In this document: piece by piece, positions 8,680-17,484 of the stretch
Layout: each line of letters starts with the position of its first letter
Numbering within the stretch: the stretch's first letter is position 1
Assembly: GCF_030209575.1 (NCBI RefSeq)
Contig: NZ_JARVRS010000001.1
Location: 558,001 to 622,000 of the forward strand
DNA length: 64,000 bases
Direction: 5' to 3'
Origin: Leifsonia sp. fls2-241-R2A-40a
GTDB lineage: Bacteria; Actinomycetota; Actinomycetes; Actinomycetales; Microbacteriaceae
Made by a program: the position numbers and the translations under genes
The notes under the pieces: model-generated
What the model saw: only the letters and a program-made list of their open reading frames with translations
Told to the model about the DNA's origin: nothing
Databases searched by the model: none

Positions 8680-9602
8680 TCGATCAGGCTCCGTCCGGTG
8701 AGCCGGAGGAACACGTCCTCCAGGCTGGAGCGCCGCACCAGGCTCGTAAGCGGGTGCAGGCCGCGACCGACGATCCGGACCAGCTCGGCCTCGCCGTCGT
8801 CGCTGTAGACGAGCAGGCGGTCGGGCAGCACCTCGATCCGCTCGCCGATCCCGTCGAGCTGCTCGGCCACCTCGGCGTTGCGTTCGGAGCCGAACCGCAC
8901 CTCGAGCACTTCGCGTGTCGAGTACTCGCGGATCAGTGCGGCGGGCGAACCCTCCGCCATGATGGCGCCCTTGTCGACGACGACCAGGCGGTCGCACAGC
9001 TGTTCGGCCTCATCCATGTAGTGCGTGGTGAGGACGAGCGTCGTGCCCTGCTCCTTGAGGCGGAACAGGCGGTCCCAGAGGATGTGGCGCGCCTGCGGGT
9101 CGAGACCGGTCGTCGGCTCGTCGAGCAGCAGGATGCGCGGGTCGTTGATGAGGGCGCGCGCGATCGTGAGGCGGCGCTTCATGCCGCCGGACAGGTCGTC
9201 TACCTTCGCCTTGGCCTTGTCCTCGAGCTGGGCGAAGGCAAGCAGCTCGTCGGCGCGGGCCCGCACGCGAGCCGCGGGCAGGCCGAAGTAACGGCCGTAC
9301 ACGATGAGGTTGTCCCGGACCCGCAGCTCGGTGTCGAGGTTGTCTGCCTGCGGCACCACGCCCAGCTGCGAGCGGATCTCCGGACCGTAGCGGTCGGGGT
9401 CGAGGCCCAGGATGCTGAGGTCGCCGCCGGTGCGCGTGGAGACCGCGCCGATCATCCGCATGGTGGTCGACTTTCCCGCGCCGTTGGGCCCGAGCAGCCC
9501 GAAGGACTCCCCCGGCTCGACCTCGAAGCTGATGCCGTCGACGGCCGGGAAGTCTTTGTACTTCTTGACCAGGTTGCGGGCGGCGATGACGGGCGTCGGC
9601 AT
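8676..9602 (-). CDS. ABC transporter ATPase, DrrA/NodI-like
   Basis: A 308-residue nucleotide-binding subunit. Walker A G-P-N-G-A-G-K-S-T is near residue 38, Q-loop V-V-P-Q-A-D near 83, signature L-S-G-G-M-K-R-R near 138, Walker B I-L-L-L-D-E-P-T-T-G-L-D near 158 and switch His in T-T-H-Y-M-D. The 80-residue C-terminal extension is typical of drug and lipid exporters of the DrrA type. It heads an operon with two permeases joined by 4-base overlaps. There is no Shine-Dalgarno before ATG 9602; a TACAGT hexamer lies 8 nt upstream, so the transcript may be leaderless. Confidence 0.92.
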   Translation of the reverse strand: MPTPVIAARNLVKKYKDFPAVDGISFEVEPGESFGLLGPNGAGKSTTMRMIGAVSTRTGGDLSILGLDPDRYGPEIRSQLGVVPQADNLDTELRVRDNLIVYGRYFGLPAARVRARADELLAFAQLEDKAKAKVDDLSGGMKRRLTIARALINDPRILLLDEPTTGLDPQARHILWDRLFRLKEQGTTLVLTTHYMDEAEQLCDRLVVVDKGAIMAEGSPAALIREYSTREVLEVRFGSERNAEVAEQLDGIGERIEVLPDRLLVYSDDGEAELVRIVGRGLHPLTSLVRRSSLEDVFLRLTGRSLIE

Positions 9603-9660
9603 AGTTCAGCACTGTAGCCGCGACCGGCGACATTCGAAGGGGTGCGGACCGTCAATCCAC

Positions 9661-9698
9661 GTTGACTTACGGAAAGGCGTCAACTACGGTTGACGACA
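9661..9698 (+). promoter_or_regulatory. Leaderless promoter with inverted/direct GTTGAC repeats
   Basis: TTGACT (9662-9667), a 17-nt spacer and TACGGT (9685-9690) are followed 7 nt later by the ATG at 9698, which places the transcription start on or next to the start codon. The hexamer occurs as GTTGAC (9661), GTCAAC (9679) and GTTGAC (9689), so the promoter is wrapped in an inverted pair plus a direct copy, a likely operator. The divergent ABC operon starts only 60 nt away. Confidence 0.65.
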
Positions 9699-9913
9699 TG
9701 GACTCCGGAACCCTGCACACGCTCGCCGGCGACGCCGACTCCGACGACCCGATCGTCGCCCTCCGCGCGATCTCCAAGATGCACCGCGAACTCGACCGGC
9801 TCGAGGGCGTGGCCGTCCGGCGTGCCCGCAACGCGAACGCCACCTGGCAGCTCATCGCCCTGGCGCTCGGTGTCAGCAAACAGGCAGTTCACAAGAAGTA
9901 CGGTCGGAGCTAG
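9698..9913 (+). CDS. Small helix-turn-helix protein
   Basis: A 71-residue acidic-then-basic protein. Residues about 18-42 form a helix rich in Ala, Arg and Leu; the C-terminus T-W-Q-L-I-A-L-A-L-G-V-S-K-Q-A-V-H-K-K-Y reads as a helix-turn-helix of the sigma-70 region 4/AsnC type, with Gln and His positioned on the recognition helix. ATG 9698 is chosen because it sits just after a good -35/-10 pair; an in-frame upstream TTG at 9662 is inside that promoter. It precedes the ABC exporter gene by 50 nt and is divergent from the ABC-2 operon, so control of one or both exporters is inferred, not shown. Confidence 0.72.
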   Translation: MDSGTLHTLAGDADSDDPIVALRAISKMHRELDRLEGVAVRRARNANATWQLIALALGVSKQAVHKKYGRS

Positions 9914-9963
9914 CGGCAGACGCCGCTCCGACGTCCCTCCTCCCCCGAAACGGAGACACCGTC

Positions 9964-11955
9964 ATGTCCAGCACCACCGCCCCCACGCGCCGCCGCCGCG
10001 GCCTCGGGCGCGCCGCCGACGACGCCGGGCCCCGCGCCCGCTTCTCGCAGTTGCTCCCCTACCTCCTGGAGCACAAGCGCGTGCTCGCCGTCGTCATCGT
10101 GCTCAGCATCCTCGGCGCAGCGGCGAGCCTCGCCCAGCCGCTGCTCGTGAGCCAGGTGATCACCGTGGTCGGCAACCAGGAGCCGCTCGGCGGCCTGGTC
10201 TGGGCGCTGGTCGCGCTGGTCGTCGTCTCCGGGCTCATCTCCGGCTACCAGCACTATCTGCTGCAGCGCACCGGCGAGGGCGTCGTGCTGTCGTCGCGGC
10301 GCAAGCTGGTGGGCCGACTGCTGCGGCTGCCGATCAGCGAGTTCGACACCCGCCGCACCGGCGACCTGGTCTCCCGTGTCGGTTCGGACACCACGCTGCT
10401 CCGGGCCGTGCTGACCCAGGGACTCGTGGAGGCGATCGGCGGCGCCCTCACGTTCATCGGCGCGCTCATCGCCATGCTGATCATCGACCCGGTGCTGCTC
10501 GGACTGACGGTGCTGGTCGTGGCCATCTCCATCGTGACGGTCGTCCTGCTGTCCGGCCGCATCCGCGTCGCCAGCCAGAAGGCGCAGAACAAGGTCGGCG
10601 ACCTCGCCGCAGCGGTCGAGCGGGCGATCAGCTCGGTGCGGACGATCCGCGCGTCGAACGCGACGGAACGCGAGATCGCCGCCGTCGACGCCGACGCGAC
10701 GGGAGCCTGGAAGATGGGCATCCAGGTGGCGAAGATCTCGGCTCTGGTCGTCCCGGTCGCGGGCATCGCGATGCAGGTTTCGTTCCTGGTCGTGCTCGGC
10801 GTCGGCGGCTTCCGGGTCGCCAGCGGGGCGCTGACGGTCGCCAACCTGGTCGCGTTCATCCTGTTCCTGTTCATGATGATCCTGCCTCTGGGCCAGGCGT
10901 TCGGCGCGATCGCGGCGGTCAACTCGGCGCTGGGTGCGCTCGGCCGGATCCAGGAGATCCTCGACCTCCCCACCGAGGACCAGCGGGACCGGGAGATCGC
11001 CCCGCTCGCCCTCACGGTCGGTGCCGCGAACGAAGGGCTGGCACCGGAGGCGCCCGCGATCGAGTTCGCGGAAGTGCGGTTCGCATATCCGGATCAGGCG
11101 GCCCCCGGCGACGCATCCGGCGATGCGTCCGGCACACAGAAGAGCCCACGCTCAGCAGCCACGGCGACGCCGACGCCGGAGCGCCTGGCCTTCGAGGCCT
11201 TCACCGGCGCCGACGTCCTGGCCGAAGCCGAGGCTGCAGCAGGTGTCGGCGCCGACGAGGGCGCCCAGCGGCACGGCGGGGTTCTGCACGGCGTGAGCTT
11301 CCGCGTCCCGCGGGGCAAGCGCACCGCGCTCGTCGGGCCGTCCGGTGCGGGCAAGTCGACCATCCTCGCGCTGGTCGAGCGCTTCTACGACCCGCAGGGC
11401 GGCGAGGTCCGCTTCGGCGGCATGGATGTGCGCACGCTGGACCGGGTCGCGCTGCGGTCGCAGATCGGCTACGTCGAGCAGGATGCGCCGGTTCTGGCAG
11501 GCTCGCTGCGCGACAACCTCACGCTCGCGTCCCCCGACGCCACCGACGAGCAGTGCATCGACGTGCTGCACGCGGTGAACCTGACCGAGGTGCTGGAGCG
11601 CAGCGACCTCGGGCTCGGCGCGCCCGTGGGCGAGGACGGCATCATGCTCTCCGGCGGTGAGCGCCAGCGCCTGGCGATCGCCCGCGCGCTGCTCGCGGCG
11701 CCGCCCGTGCTGCTGCTGGACGAGTCCACCTCCAGCCTCGACGGCCGCAACGAGCAGCTGATGCGGGAGGCGATCGACGCGGTCGCCGAGGACCGCACCC
11801 TGCTCGTGATCGCGCACCGCCTGTCCACGGTCGTCGACTCCGACCAGATCGTGGTCCTGGACCACGGCCGCGTCGTCGGCTCCGGCACTCACTCCGAGCT
11901 CGTGGAGAGCACCCCGCTCTACCGCGACCTCGCCAAGCACCAGCTCCTCGTCTAG
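9964..11955 (+). CDS. Fused ABC exporter (permease plus ATPase) with an unusual insertion
   Basis: A 663-residue half-transporter that would act as a dimer. The N-terminal type 1 exporter membrane domain (about 35-330) has six helices and a cytosolic E-F-D-T-R-R-T-G-D-L-V-S-R coupling segment. The ATPase has Walker A G-P-S-G-A-G-K-S-T near 459, signature L-S-G-G-E-R-Q-R, Walker B L-L-L-D-E-S-T-S-S-L-D and switch His in I-A-H-R-L-S-T. Odd: about 60 low-complexity residues (roughly 375-438, rich in Ala, Asp, Gly, Pro, Thr) separate the F-A-Y-P A-loop from V-L-H-G-V-S-F, where family members normally have only a few residues. A GGAG site precedes ATG 9964. Lipid- or drug-export like; substrate unknown. 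Confidence 0.9.
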   Translation: MSSTTAPTRRRRGLGRAADDAGPRARFSQLLPYLLEHKRVLAVVIVLSILGAAASLAQPLLVSQVITVVGNQEPLGGLVWALVALVVVSGLISGYQHYLLQRTGEGVVLSSRRKLVGRLLRLPISEFDTRRTGDLVSRVGSDTTLLRAVLTQGLVEAIGGALTFIGALIAMLIIDPVLLGLTVLVVAISIVTVVLLSGRIRVASQKAQNKVGDLAAAVERAISSVRTIRASNATEREIAAVDADATGAWKMGIQVAKISALVVPVAGIAMQVSFLVVLGVGGFRVASGALTVANLVAFILFLFMMILPLGQAFGAIAAVNSALGALGRIQEILDLPTEDQRDREIAPLALTVGAANEGLAPEAPAIEFAEVRFAYPDQAAPGDASGDASGTQKSPRSAATATPTPERLAFEAFTGADVLAEAEAAAGVGADEGAQRHGGVLHGVSFRVPRGKRTALVGPSGAGKSTILALVERFYDPQGGEVRFGGMDVRTLDRVALRSQIGYVEQDAPVLAGSLRDNLTLASPDATDEQCIDVLHAVNLTEVLERSDLGLGAPVGEDGIMLSGGERQRLAIARALLAAPPVLLLDESTSSLDGRNEQLMREAIDAVAEDRTLLVIAHRLSTVVDSDQIVVLDHGRVVGSGTHSELVESTPLYRDLAKHQLLV

Positions 11956-11990
11956 CAGCCGCCGTACGCCTAAGTAGCCGCGCTGCTGGC

Positions 11991-13823
11991 CTACGCGCGG
12001 AGGTGGTAGCGGAGCGACGCGAGCTCGGCTCGGAGTGCGGCGGGAACGCGGCCTCCGAACCGGCCGAAGAACTCCTCGGTGAGGTCGCACTCGGCGAGCC
12101 AGCTGTCCGCATCCACCTCGAACAGCGCGTCGACGTCGGCGGACGGCAGGTCGAGGCCGTCGAGGTCGAGCTCGTCGACGACGGGGAGGCGCCCGATCGG
12201 CGTGTCCACGCTGTCGGCGCTGCCTTCGACGCGTCGCGCGATCCACTCGACGACCCGCGCGTTCTCGCTGAATCCGGGCCACAGGAACCTGCCGTCGGCC
12301 CCCTTGCGGAACCAGTTCACCTGGAACACGGCCGGAGCGTTCGTGCCCAGCTTCTCCCCCACCTCGAGCCAGTGCGCCCAGTGGTCCGCCATGTTGTAGC
12401 CGCAGAACGGCAGCATCGCGAACGGGTCGCGCCGCAGCTCCCCCACGACCCCCTCTGCGGCCGCCGTCTTCTCCGACGAGACCGTCGCCCCGATGAACAC
12501 CCCGTGGCGCCAGTCGCGCGCCTGGGCGACGAGCGGGACGTTCGTCGCCCGCCGTCCGCCGAACAGGATGGCGTCGATCGGCACGCCGTCGAAGGCGTCC
12601 CAGTCATCGGCGATGGACGGGCACTGCGCGGCGCTCACGGTGAAGCGGGAGTTCGGATGCGCGGCCGGGCGACCGCTGTCGGGCGTCCAATCGTTCCCCT
12701 CCCAGTCGACCAGGTGCGCGGGCGGCTCATCGGTCAAGCCCTCCCACCAGACGTCGCCGTCGTCGCGCAGTGCCACGTTGGTGAAGATCGTGTTCCCCCA
12801 CAGCGTGTTCACCGCGGTGCGGTTCGTGCTCTCGCCGGTGCCCGGTGCGACGCCGAAGAAGCCGGCCTCCGGGTTGATGGCACGAAGACGCCCGTCCGGA
12901 CCCTGGCGCAGCCAGGCGATGTCGTCGCCGATCGTCTCGACCTTCCAGCCGGGGATGCTCGGCTCGAGCATCGCGAGGTTGGTCTTGCCGCACGCCGACG
13001 GGAACGCCGCCGCCATGTGGAACACCCGGCCCTCCGGCGAGGTGACCTTGATGATGAGCATGTGCTCGGCGAGCCAGCCCTCGTCGCGCGCCATCACCGA
13101 CGCGATGCGCAGTGCGAAGCACTTCTTGGCGAGGATGGCGTTGCCGCCGTAGCCCGAACCGTACGACCACACCTCGCGCGTCTCGGGGAACTGCACGATG
13201 TACTTGGTGGGGCTGCACGGCCACGGGACGTCGTCGCGAGCGATCCCCTGCGCGTCGATCAGCGGGAAGCCGACGCTGTGCACGGTCGGCACCCACGGCC
13301 GGCCGGCCGCGATCAGCTCGAGCACCCGCCCGGTGACGCGGGTCATCATCCCGAGGCTCACCGCGACGTAGGCCGAGTCGGTGAGCTGGATGCCGACCTG
13401 CGAGATCGGGCCGCCGACCGGTCCCATCGAGAACGGGACGACGTACATCGTGCGTCCGCGCATGCTTCCGGCGAAGACGTCGCGGAGCTCGGCGCGCATG
13501 GCGGCAGGCTCGCGCCAGTTGTTGGTGGGGCCCGCATCCGTTTCGTCCTCCGAGCAGATGAAGGTGCGGTCCTCCACGCGGGCGACGTCGCCGGGGTCGG
13601 TGCGGGCGAGGAAACTGTTGGGCCGCCACTCCGGGTTCAGCCGGATCAGCTTTCCTTCGGCGACGAGCTGCTTGGTGAGACGGTCCGCTTCTGCGAGGGA
13701 GCCGTCGCACCAGACGATCTCCTGCGGCTGGGCGAGGGCGGCGATGTCGTCGACCCAGGCACGGACGGCATCCAGTCCGTCGGACGATGCCGTGTCGGCG
13801 AGGGGCAGCTCGGCGATGCTCAT
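11991..13823 (-). CDS. pckG: Phosphoenolpyruvate carboxykinase (GTP)
   Basis: Converts oxaloacetate and GTP to phosphoenolpyruvate, the entry to gluconeogenesis. The 610-residue protein has the GTP-type hallmarks: [28 protein letters not shown], the kinase-1a P-loop F-P-S-A-C-G-K-T-N with the hyper-reactive Cys, G-D-D-I-A-W and [12 protein letters not shown] 13823 has AAAGGA 6-7 nt upstream; an in-frame extension further upstream has no support. It is divergent from a RamB/ScfR-type regulator, and a perfect palindrome falls in its promoter spacer, which suggests control by the state of acyl-CoA metabolism. Confidence 0.96.
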   Translation of the reverse strand: MSIAELPLADTASSDGLDAVRAWVDDIAALAQPQEIVWCDGSLAEADRLTKQLVAEGKLIRLNPEWRPNSFLARTDPGDVARVEDRTFICSEDETDAGPTNNWREPAAMRAELRDVFAGSMRGRTMYVVPFSMGPVGGPISQVGIQLTDSAYVAVSLGMMTRVTGRVLELIAAGRPWVPTVHSVGFPLIDAQGIARDDVPWPCSPTKYIVQFPETREVWSYGSGYGGNAILAKKCFALRIASVMARDEGWLAEHMLIIKVTSPEGRVFHMAAAFPSACGKTNLAMLEPSIPGWKVETIGDDIAWLRQGPDGRLRAINPEAGFFGVAPGTGESTNRTAVNTLWGNTIFTNVALRDDGDVWWEGLTDEPPAHLVDWEGNDWTPDSGRPAAHPNSRFTVSAAQCPSIADDWDAFDGVPIDAILFGGRRATNVPLVAQARDWRHGVFIGATVSSEKTAAAEGVVGELRRDPFAMLPFCGYNMADHWAHWLEVGEKLGTNAPAVFQVNWFRKGADGRFLWPGFSENARVVEWIARRVEGSADSVDTPIGRLPVVDELDLDGLDLPSADVDALFEVDADSWLAECDLTEEFFGRFGGRVPAALRAELASLRYHLRA

Positions 13824-13899
13824 GGGAGTCCTTTTCGTCGAAAGAAGTGGTGTTGCATCCAGCATCCGCGATGTTCGCGGCCTTCTCCCCATGAATTCC

Positions 13900-13937
13900 T
13901 CTGTAAGAATCGCGATTCTTTCGCTAACGTGAAGCCA
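13900..13937. promoter_or_regulatory. Perfect 16-bp palindrome in the pckG/regulator divergent promoter
   Basis: AAGAATCGCGATTCTT (13905-13920) is a perfect dyad. For pckG (minus) it fills the spacer between a possible -35 TTAGCG (complement of 13922-13927) and -10 TACAGA (complement of 13900-13905), 16 nt apart. For the regulator (plus) it abuts -10 TAACGT (13925-13930), which lies only 6 nt before ATG 13937, a leaderless arrangement. One bound dimer could therefore affect both promoters. Confidence 0.65.
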
Positions 13938-15391
13938 TGAGCGCATCCGTGGACTCGGGCGACATCGACGTCGCCACTCTCGGCCACCGCATCCGGCACT
14001 TCCGCACGCGTCGCGGCATGACCCTCGACGACCTCGGCGCCGCCGCCGGGGTGGCGGCGAGCCAGCTGTCGCTGATCGAGAACGGCAAACGTGAGCCCCG
14101 CATCTCCCTGCTGAGCGCGCTGGCCTCGGCCCTCGGCGTTCAACCCGCCGACCTGCTGTCGGCCGAGCCGCCGGACGAGCGCGCCGCGCTTGAGATCGAG
14201 CTCGCCCGGGCGCAGCGCGGCTCGCTCTACGCGACGCTCGGCCTGCCCGCGGTGAAGGCCACCAAGGGAACGCCGACCGAGACGCTCCAGGCGCTCGTCG
14301 GCCTGCACCGCGAGCTGAGCCGCCGCGCCAGCGAGGCCATCGCGACACCCGAGGAGGCCCGACGGGCGAACACCGAGCTGCGCGAGCGGATGCGCGCGCA
14401 GGACAACTACATCCCCGCCATCGAGGAGCTCGCCGAGCAGCAGGTGCGTTCCTCCGGTCACGTGCGCGGCGCCCTCACGCACCGCGAGGTGAGCGTGATG
14501 GCCGAGCGGCTCGGGTTCGAGCTCATCTACGTGAACGACCTGCCCCGGTCAGCCCGCTCGATCACCGACCTGGAGAACGGGCGCATCTACCTGCCTCCGG
14601 CGTCCATCCCGGGCGGCCACGGCCTCCGCTCGATGGCGCTGCAGGCGATGGCGCACCGCCTGCTCGGACACACCCGGCCGGAGTCGTACGCCGACTTCCT
14701 CCGTCAACGACTGGAGATCAACTACTTCGCCGCCTGCTGCCTGATGCCCCGGGACGCCGCGGTGGCGTTCCTGCAGCAGGCGAAGAAGGACAAGGATCTC
14801 GCGGTGGAGGACTTCCGCGACGCGTTCGGCGTGACCCACGAGGCGGCCGCGCTGCGGCTGACGAACCTGGCGACGACCCACCTCGACATGACGATGCACT
14901 TCCTCCGGGTCGGCGACGACGGTGCGCTGTACAAGGGGTACGAGAACGACGGACTGCCGCTGCCGACGGATGTGACCGGCTCTATCGAGGGGCAGGTCGT
15001 CTGCCGCAAGTGGGGAGCCCGCAGCGCGTTCACGCACACGAACCGGACGACCGAGCTGTACCAGTACACGGACACGCCCGCCGGGACGTACTGGTGCGCG
15101 ACGCAGACGGGCACGACCGCCGAGGGCGGCTTCTCGATCAGCGTCGGAGTGCCGTTCGACGAGGCGAAATGGTTCCGCGGGCGCGAGACGACCGACCGCG
15201 CGGAGTCGCGCTGCCCCGACGAGTCGTGCTGCAAGCGGGCGCCGTCGGACCTGTCCGGCCGGTGGGCCGGCAAGGCGTGGCCGAGCGCGCGGCTGCACGC
15301 CCACATCCTGTCGCCGCTGCCGTCCGGCTCGTTTCCGGGCGTCGACGACTCCGACGTCTACGCCTTCCTCGAGGCCCACTCCGGCGCCTGA
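13937..15391 (+). CDS. Short-chain fatty acyl transcriptional regulator, RamB/ScfR/PrpR type
   Basis: A 484-residue regulator. Residues about 12-70 are an XRE helix-turn-helix ([18 protein letters not shown], then [13 protein letters not shown]). The middle is the IrrE/DUF955-like domain, whose zinc motif is degenerate (M-A-H-R-L-L-G-H). The C-terminal DUF2083 part has [11 protein letters not shown] and a cysteine group C-P-D-E-S-C-C like the one that holds an Fe-S cluster in mycobacterial PrpR. Family members (RamB, PrpR) sense acyl-CoA and control acetate/propionate genes. Divergent from pckG. No Shine-Dalgarno; probably leaderless and autoregulated through the 13905 palindrome. Confidence 0.88.
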   Translation: MSASVDSGDIDVATLGHRIRHFRTRRGMTLDDLGAAAGVAASQLSLIENGKREPRISLLSALASALGVQPADLLSAEPPDERAALEIELARAQRGSLYATLGLPAVKATKGTPTETLQALVGLHRELSRRASEAIATPEEARRANTELRERMRAQDNYIPAIEELAEQQVRSSGHVRGALTHREVSVMAERLGFELIYVNDLPRSARSITDLENGRIYLPPASIPGGHGLRSMALQAMAHRLLGHTRPESYADFLRQRLEINYFAACCLMPRDAAVAFLQQAKKDKDLAVEDFRDAFGVTHEAAALRLTNLATTHLDMTMHFLRVGDDGALYKGYENDGLPLPTDVTGSIEGQVVCRKWGARSAFTHTNRTTELYQYTDTPAGTYWCATQTGTTAEGGFSISVGVPFDEAKWFRGRETTDRAESRCPDESCCKRAPSDLSGRWAGKAWPSARLHAHILSPLPSGSFPGVDDSDVYAFLEAHSGA

Positions 15392-15401
15392 CCCGGGCCG
15401 G

Positions 15402-15454
15402 ATTCGTCACGAATCACCGTCATTCGTCACGAATGGCGCACATTCGTCACGAAT
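15402..15454. repeat. Three tandem ATTCGTCACGAAT boxes, 20-bp period
   Basis: The 13-mer ATTCGTCACGAAT occurs at 15402-15414, 15422-15434 and 15442-15454, each start exactly 20 bp from the last. Each box is itself an inverted repeat (ATTCGT-c-ACGAAT). The array lies between convergent stops (15391 and 15489), where no promoter is expected. Spacing of two helical turns would put all boxes on one DNA face. Confidence 0.9.
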
Positions 15455-15488
15455 CGGGGGGCCGGGGCGGGGCGGAGGTGAGCGCGGC

Positions 15489-16250
15489 CTACCTGGGCTG
15501 CATGCGGATCGCGCCGTCGAGGCGGATCGTCTCGCCGTTGAGCATCGGGTTCTCGACGATCGCGCGCACGAGGGCCGCGTACTCGGTGGGACGCCCGAGG
15601 CGGGAGGGATGCGGCACCTGGGCGGCCAGCGAGTCCTGCGCGGCCTGCGGCAGCCCGGCCATCATGGGCGTCTCGAAGATGCCCGGCGCGATCGTCATCA
15701 CGCGGATGAGGCTGCGCGCGAACTCGCGCGCGAGCGGCAGCGTCAGGGCCGCGACGCCGCCTTTCGAGGCCGAGTAGGCGGCCTGCCCGATCTGTCCGTC
15801 GGAGGCAGCCACCGAGGCGGTGTTCACGATGACGCCGCGCTCCTCCCCCACCGGCTCGGTCTGCGCGATGGCCGCAGCAGCCAGCCGCACCACGTTGAAC
15901 GTTCCGACCAGGTTGACCCGGACGACGCGCTCGAAGTGGTCGAGCGGGATGAGCCCGTCCCGGCCGATGACCTTCTCAGCCGTCGCGATCCCTGCGCAGT
16001 TGACGACGACGCGCAGCGGGGCCAGGCCGGATGCCGTGTCGACCGCCGCCTGCACCTGCTCCTCGTCCGTGACGTCCGCCGCCACGAAGCGTGCGTTCGG
16101 CCCGAGGGCCGTCGCCGCCTTCTCCCCCTCGGAGCTCGGGAGGTCGAGGATGACGACGTGTGCACCGGCGTCGGTGAGGGCGTGTGCGGTGGCGTTGCCG
16201 AGTCCGCTCGCTCCGCCGGTGACGAGGGCTGAGCATCCGTCGAGCTGCAT
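15489..16250 (-). CDS. Short-chain dehydrogenase, 3-hydroxyacyl-CoA dehydrogenase type
   Basis: A 253-residue classical SDR with Rossmann T-G-G-A-S-G-L-G (residues 11-18), D-V-T-D after the second strand pair, N-C-A-G near 83, catalytic Ser in N-T-A-S-V-A-A and Tyr-X3-Lys in Y-S-A-S-K. The sequence, including P-L-A-R-E-F-A-R and P-G-I-F-E-T-P-M, resembles HSD17B10/type II 3-hydroxyacyl-CoA dehydrogenases. Its position 43 nt after a thiolase gene supports a role in beta-oxidation-like breakdown of an acyl-CoA. A GAAGGAG site precedes ATG 16250. Confidence 0.85.
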   Translation of the reverse strand: MQLDGCSALVTGGASGLGNATAHALTDAGAHVVILDLPSSEGEKAATALGPNARFVAADVTDEEQVQAAVDTASGLAPLRVVVNCAGIATAEKVIGRDGLIPLDHFERVVRVNLVGTFNVVRLAAAAIAQTEPVGEERGVIVNTASVAASDGQIGQAAYSASKGGVAALTLPLAREFARSLIRVMTIAPGIFETPMMAGLPQAAQDSLAAQVPHPSRLGRPTEYAALVRAIVENPMLNGETIRLDGAIRMQPR

Positions 16251-16293
16251 GGTTCTCCTTCTGTCGGATATGGATGTGGCGCCGGCGCAGGGG

Positions 16294-17484
16294 TCAGCGC
16301 AGCACTTCGATGAGGGTCGCGTTGGCCGTGCCGCCACCCTCGCACATGGTCTGCAGCCCGTAGCGCCCGCCGCGCGCCTCGAGTTCGTTGACCAGCGTCG
16401 CGAGCAGCCGCGTCCCGGACGATCCGAGCGCGTGGCCGAGCGCGATCGCTCCGCCCCGCGGATTGAGGCGCGACGGGTCCGCTCCGAACTCCTTCTTCCA
16501 GAGCAGCGGGATGGGCGCGAAGGCCTCGTTGACCTCGTACGCATCGATCTCGTCCAGGCGCACGCCGCTGCGGTCGAGCAGCTTGCGGGTCGCCGGGAGG
16601 ATGCCGGTGAGCATCAGCAGGGGGTCGTCGCCGGCGACCGCGAACGAGTGGAACCGGGCGCGCGGGCGCAGGCCCAGCCGCTTCGCTGCCTCCGCGCTCA
16701 TGATGAGTGCAGCGGAGGCGCCGTCGGTGAGGGGCGACGAGTTGCCGGCGGTGATCCGCCATTCCAGCTGGGGGAACCGCTGGGCGAGCCGGTCGGTGCG
16801 GAACACCGGCTGCAGCTGCGCGAGCTTCTCCGCGGTCGTGCCCGGGCGGATCGTCTCGTCCGCGACCACGCTGCCGGAGTCCGGGGTCGGCACCGCGACG
16901 AGCTCGCCGTCGTAGGAGCCGTTCGCCGCCGACCACGCGGCGCGTCCGTGCGATTCGGCGGCGTAGTCGTCCAGCTCGGCACGGCTGAAGCCCCACCGGT
17001 CCGCGATGAGCTCCGCCGAGACGCCCTGGTTCACGAGCCCGTCCGGGTACCGGGTCTTCAGGAGGGCGCCGCCGAGGGAGGCTCCCTGCAGATTGGACCC
17101 CATCGGAACCCGGCTCATCGACTCCACCCCGCAGGCGATGACGACGTCGTACGCGCCCGAGATCACTCCCTGAGCGGCGAACGCGGCCGCCTGCTGGCTC
17201 GACCCGCACTGCCGGTCGATGGTCACTGCGGGCACGCTCTCTGGGAACCCCGCGCTCAGCACCGCCGTGCGCGTGATGTTGCCGGCCTGCTCCCCCGACT
17301 GCGTGACGCATCCGCCGATCACGTCGTCGACGACCGCGGGGTCGATGCCGGTGCGCCCGACCAGTTCGAGCAGCACGCCCGCGAGGAGGTCGGCCGGGTG
17401 GATGTCGGACAGCTCGCCGTCGGGCTTCCCCCGACCGGACGGCGTGCGGACGACGTCGACGATGACCGCTTCGGCGTGCGTCAT
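16294..17484 (-). CDS. Acetyl-CoA acyltransferase (thiolase)
   Basis: A 396-residue thiolase. Catalytic Cys lies in [10 protein letters not shown] near residue 90; the C-terminal half has N-E-A-F-A, the base His in [14 protein letters not shown] and the second Cys in [16 protein letters not shown] replaces the common V-N-P-X-G-G, as in long-chain or steroid-side-chain thiolases. ATG 17484 shares one base with the aldehyde dehydrogenase stop (TGATG), so the two are coupled. The acyl substrate is not known. Confidence 0.88.
   Translation of the reverse strand: MTHAEAVIVDVVRTPSGRGKPDGELSDIHPADLLAGVLLELVGRTGIDPAVVDDVIGGCVTQSGEQAGNITRTAVLSAGFPESVPAVTIDRQCGSSQQAAAFAAQGVISGAYDVVIACGVESMSRVPMGSNLQGASLGGALLKTRYPDGLVNQGVSAELIADRWGFSRAELDDYAAESHGRAAWSAANGSYDGELVAVPTPDSGSVVADETIRPGTTAEKLAQLQPVFRTDRLAQRFPQLEWRITAGNSSPLTDGASAALIMSAEAAKRLGLRPRARFHSFAVAGDDPLLMLTGILPATRKLLDRSGVRLDEIDAYEVNEAFAPIPLLWKKEFGADPSRLNPRGGAIALGHALGSSGTRLLATLVNELEARGGRYGLQTMCEGGGTANATLIEVLR

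Noticed and set aside
13824-14348. Upstream extension of pckG toward 14348
   Set aside because: It crosses the divergent regulator and lacks a ribosome site, while ATG 13823 has AAAGGA and gives normal length.
15402-15454. Replication iterons or a CRISPR array
   Set aside because: Only three short units with 7-bp spacers; no replication-initiator or cas gene nearby.
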